A stretch of DNA of 8,429 nucleotides from Verrucomicrobiota bacterium (GTDB lineage Bacteria > Verrucomicrobiota > Verrucomicrobiia > Limisphaerales > UBA9464): NCBI GenBank assembly GCA_947464705.1, contig CANHYD010000089.1:1-8429 (forward strand), given 5' to 3'. Positions 7,605 to 8,429 of the stretch are shown piece after piece. The notes beneath the pieces are model-generated. The model was not told where the DNA came from and searched no databases. It saw nothing but the letters and a program-made list of their open reading frames with translations. Both the position numbers and the translations under genes were made by a program. The number at the start of each line of letters is the position of its first letter. Within the stretch, counting starts at the first letter, position 1.

Positions 7605-8429
7605 ATGAAACCCAAGGCCAAGCCCACCGCTCGCACGCTGGCCGCAGCCCCGGCCCCGACTTCCCGGAAGCCCGGGCGTCCGGGTCCACGTCCCAGTCCG
7701 CGCTCCAGCTCTAGTACTGCGGCCGTCCCTGACGTCGCCATCGAAACCCCCACAGATACTGCTGCCAGCGAGTTGGCCACTCTCGTGGCCGGCAATCTGG
7801 GGAAAGCGCTCAAGCCCAACGAGATAGAGACAATCCGACTCATCGACAGTCTCTTCGCCCGGATCCGGAGCGGCACTGCGTTGACTCTGGGGCACTTGGC
7901 CGAGCTCGGTTTCCTCATCACGGAGAGCGCCTGGCAAAAAGCCGATTTGTGGAGCACCACACCGCGTTCTTCTTGGGAACTGTGGCAATACATCGCCGTC
8001 TTCGCCGAGGAACGGAATCTGGCCATCCCCGCCTTCCTGAAGTCGGTGACCCAACCCGATGAGGCCCGTAGCGCCGTCAGCACCCATCGACGGGAGCGCG
8101 ACGTTAATCGCTGGAAAACCCTCTTGGCCAACCTCCAACTCGGCCCCTCCGAAGACGCGCGGCCCGGCGGCCAAATCGAACTGCGCCTGCGCCTGGACTC
8201 CAAGGAGGCCTTGGTCGAGTGGCGCAAGGCGGGGGCCGACACCTGGGCCGCGATCAAGCCCGGTAAATTCAAGGACTTCGACGAGAAGCACGCGACAGAA
8301 CTCTTGGCCGAGGTGGCTCTGCTGTGGCAGCCGCTGGCCCAACGGGCTCGGTATGGCTACCCCATCGAACTTTTCTACCACGACCAGAACACCCGCTTGT
8401 TCCTGAACCGGGTGCTCCGCTTGCCCGCC
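7605..8429 (+). CDS. Large protein of unknown function, N-terminal 275 residues (cut by window edge); possibly an SNF2-type helicase
   Basis: The frame is open from the ATG at 7605 to the window end. The start has the best ribosome-binding site in the window (GGGAG at 7590-7594, 10 bases before ATG). Residues 1-43 are basic and rich in Pro, Ala, Ser and Arg, with an AT-hook-like RKPGRPGPRP (21-30), and look disordered. Residues 55-175 are predicted by eye to be mainly helical and are rich in Trp (110, 116, 124, 127, 170). Residues 190-275 begin with an alternating strand pattern IELRLRLDS, then EWRKAGADTWAAIKPGKFKD, and end with QNTRLFLNRVLRLPA. That last layout reminds me of the region ahead of the helicase core in large verrucomicrobial SNF2-family proteins, but no helicase motif is inside the window, so this is a guess. 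There is no signal peptide or membrane segment. The reverse-strand frames here are low-complexity shadows. Confidence 0.75.
   Translation, partial: MKPKAKPTARTLAAAPAPTSRKPGRPGPRPSPRSSSSTAAVPDVAIETPTDTAASELATLVAGNLGKALKPNEIETIRLIDSLFARIRSGTALTLGHLAELGFLITESAWQKADLWSTTPRSSWELWQYIAVFAEERNLAIPAFLKSVTQPDEARSAVSTHRRERDVNRWKTLLANLQLGPSEDARPGGQIELRLRLDSKEALVEWRKAGADTWAAIKPGKFKDFDEKHATELLAEVALLWQPLAQRARYGYPIELFYHDQNTRLFLNRVLRLPA

Noticed and set aside
7566..8381. 271-codon minus-strand frame opposite the right-edge gene
   Set aside because: The plus-strand frame has a good ribosome-binding site, GC-rich third positions and normal amino-acid use; the minus frame is Gly/Leu/Gln-rich and featureless and overlaps the divergent promoter gap.

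Overview
The window is a stretch of GC-rich bacterial chromosome packed with ordinary housekeeping genes. No mobile element, CRISPR array, rRNA or tRNA was seen. Most of the starts have no convincing Shine-Dalgarno sequence. That trait, together with the gene content, fits the Planctomycetota-Verrucomicrobiota-Chlamydiota group; Verrucomicrobiota is my best guess, an inference from style rather than a sequence match.

Layout: positions 1-2350 are on the minus strand and are transcribed glmM, then a small cupin protein, then the start of a CCA-adding/poly(A) polymerase-family gene that runs off the left edge. A 158-bp divergent gap (2351-2508) separates glmM from recQ (plus strand, 2509-4344). 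recQ converges on argS across 59 bp. The minus-strand block 4404-7487 reads in transcription order: M50-like membrane metalloprotease, PTS EIIA (ptsN-like), argS. A second divergent gap of 117 bp (7488-7604) leads to a plus-strand gene that runs off the right edge. Its visible 275 residues have no function I can firmly name; the N-terminal part of a large SNF2-type helicase is one possibility.

Functionally, GlmM makes glucosamine-1-phosphate for peptidoglycan precursors, the nucleotidyltransferase matures or tails RNA 3' ends, ArgRS charges tRNA-Arg, and RecQ unwinds DNA during recombination and repair. The EIIA protein is probably a phosphorylation-dependent regulator rather than a sugar transporter. 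The M50-like protein probably acts on membrane-embedded substrates or is an inactive relative. I see no evidence that these genes form one novel system. The most worthwhile targets are the truncated right-edge gene, the M50-like protein next to ptsN, and the operator-like inverted repeat upstream of ptsN.
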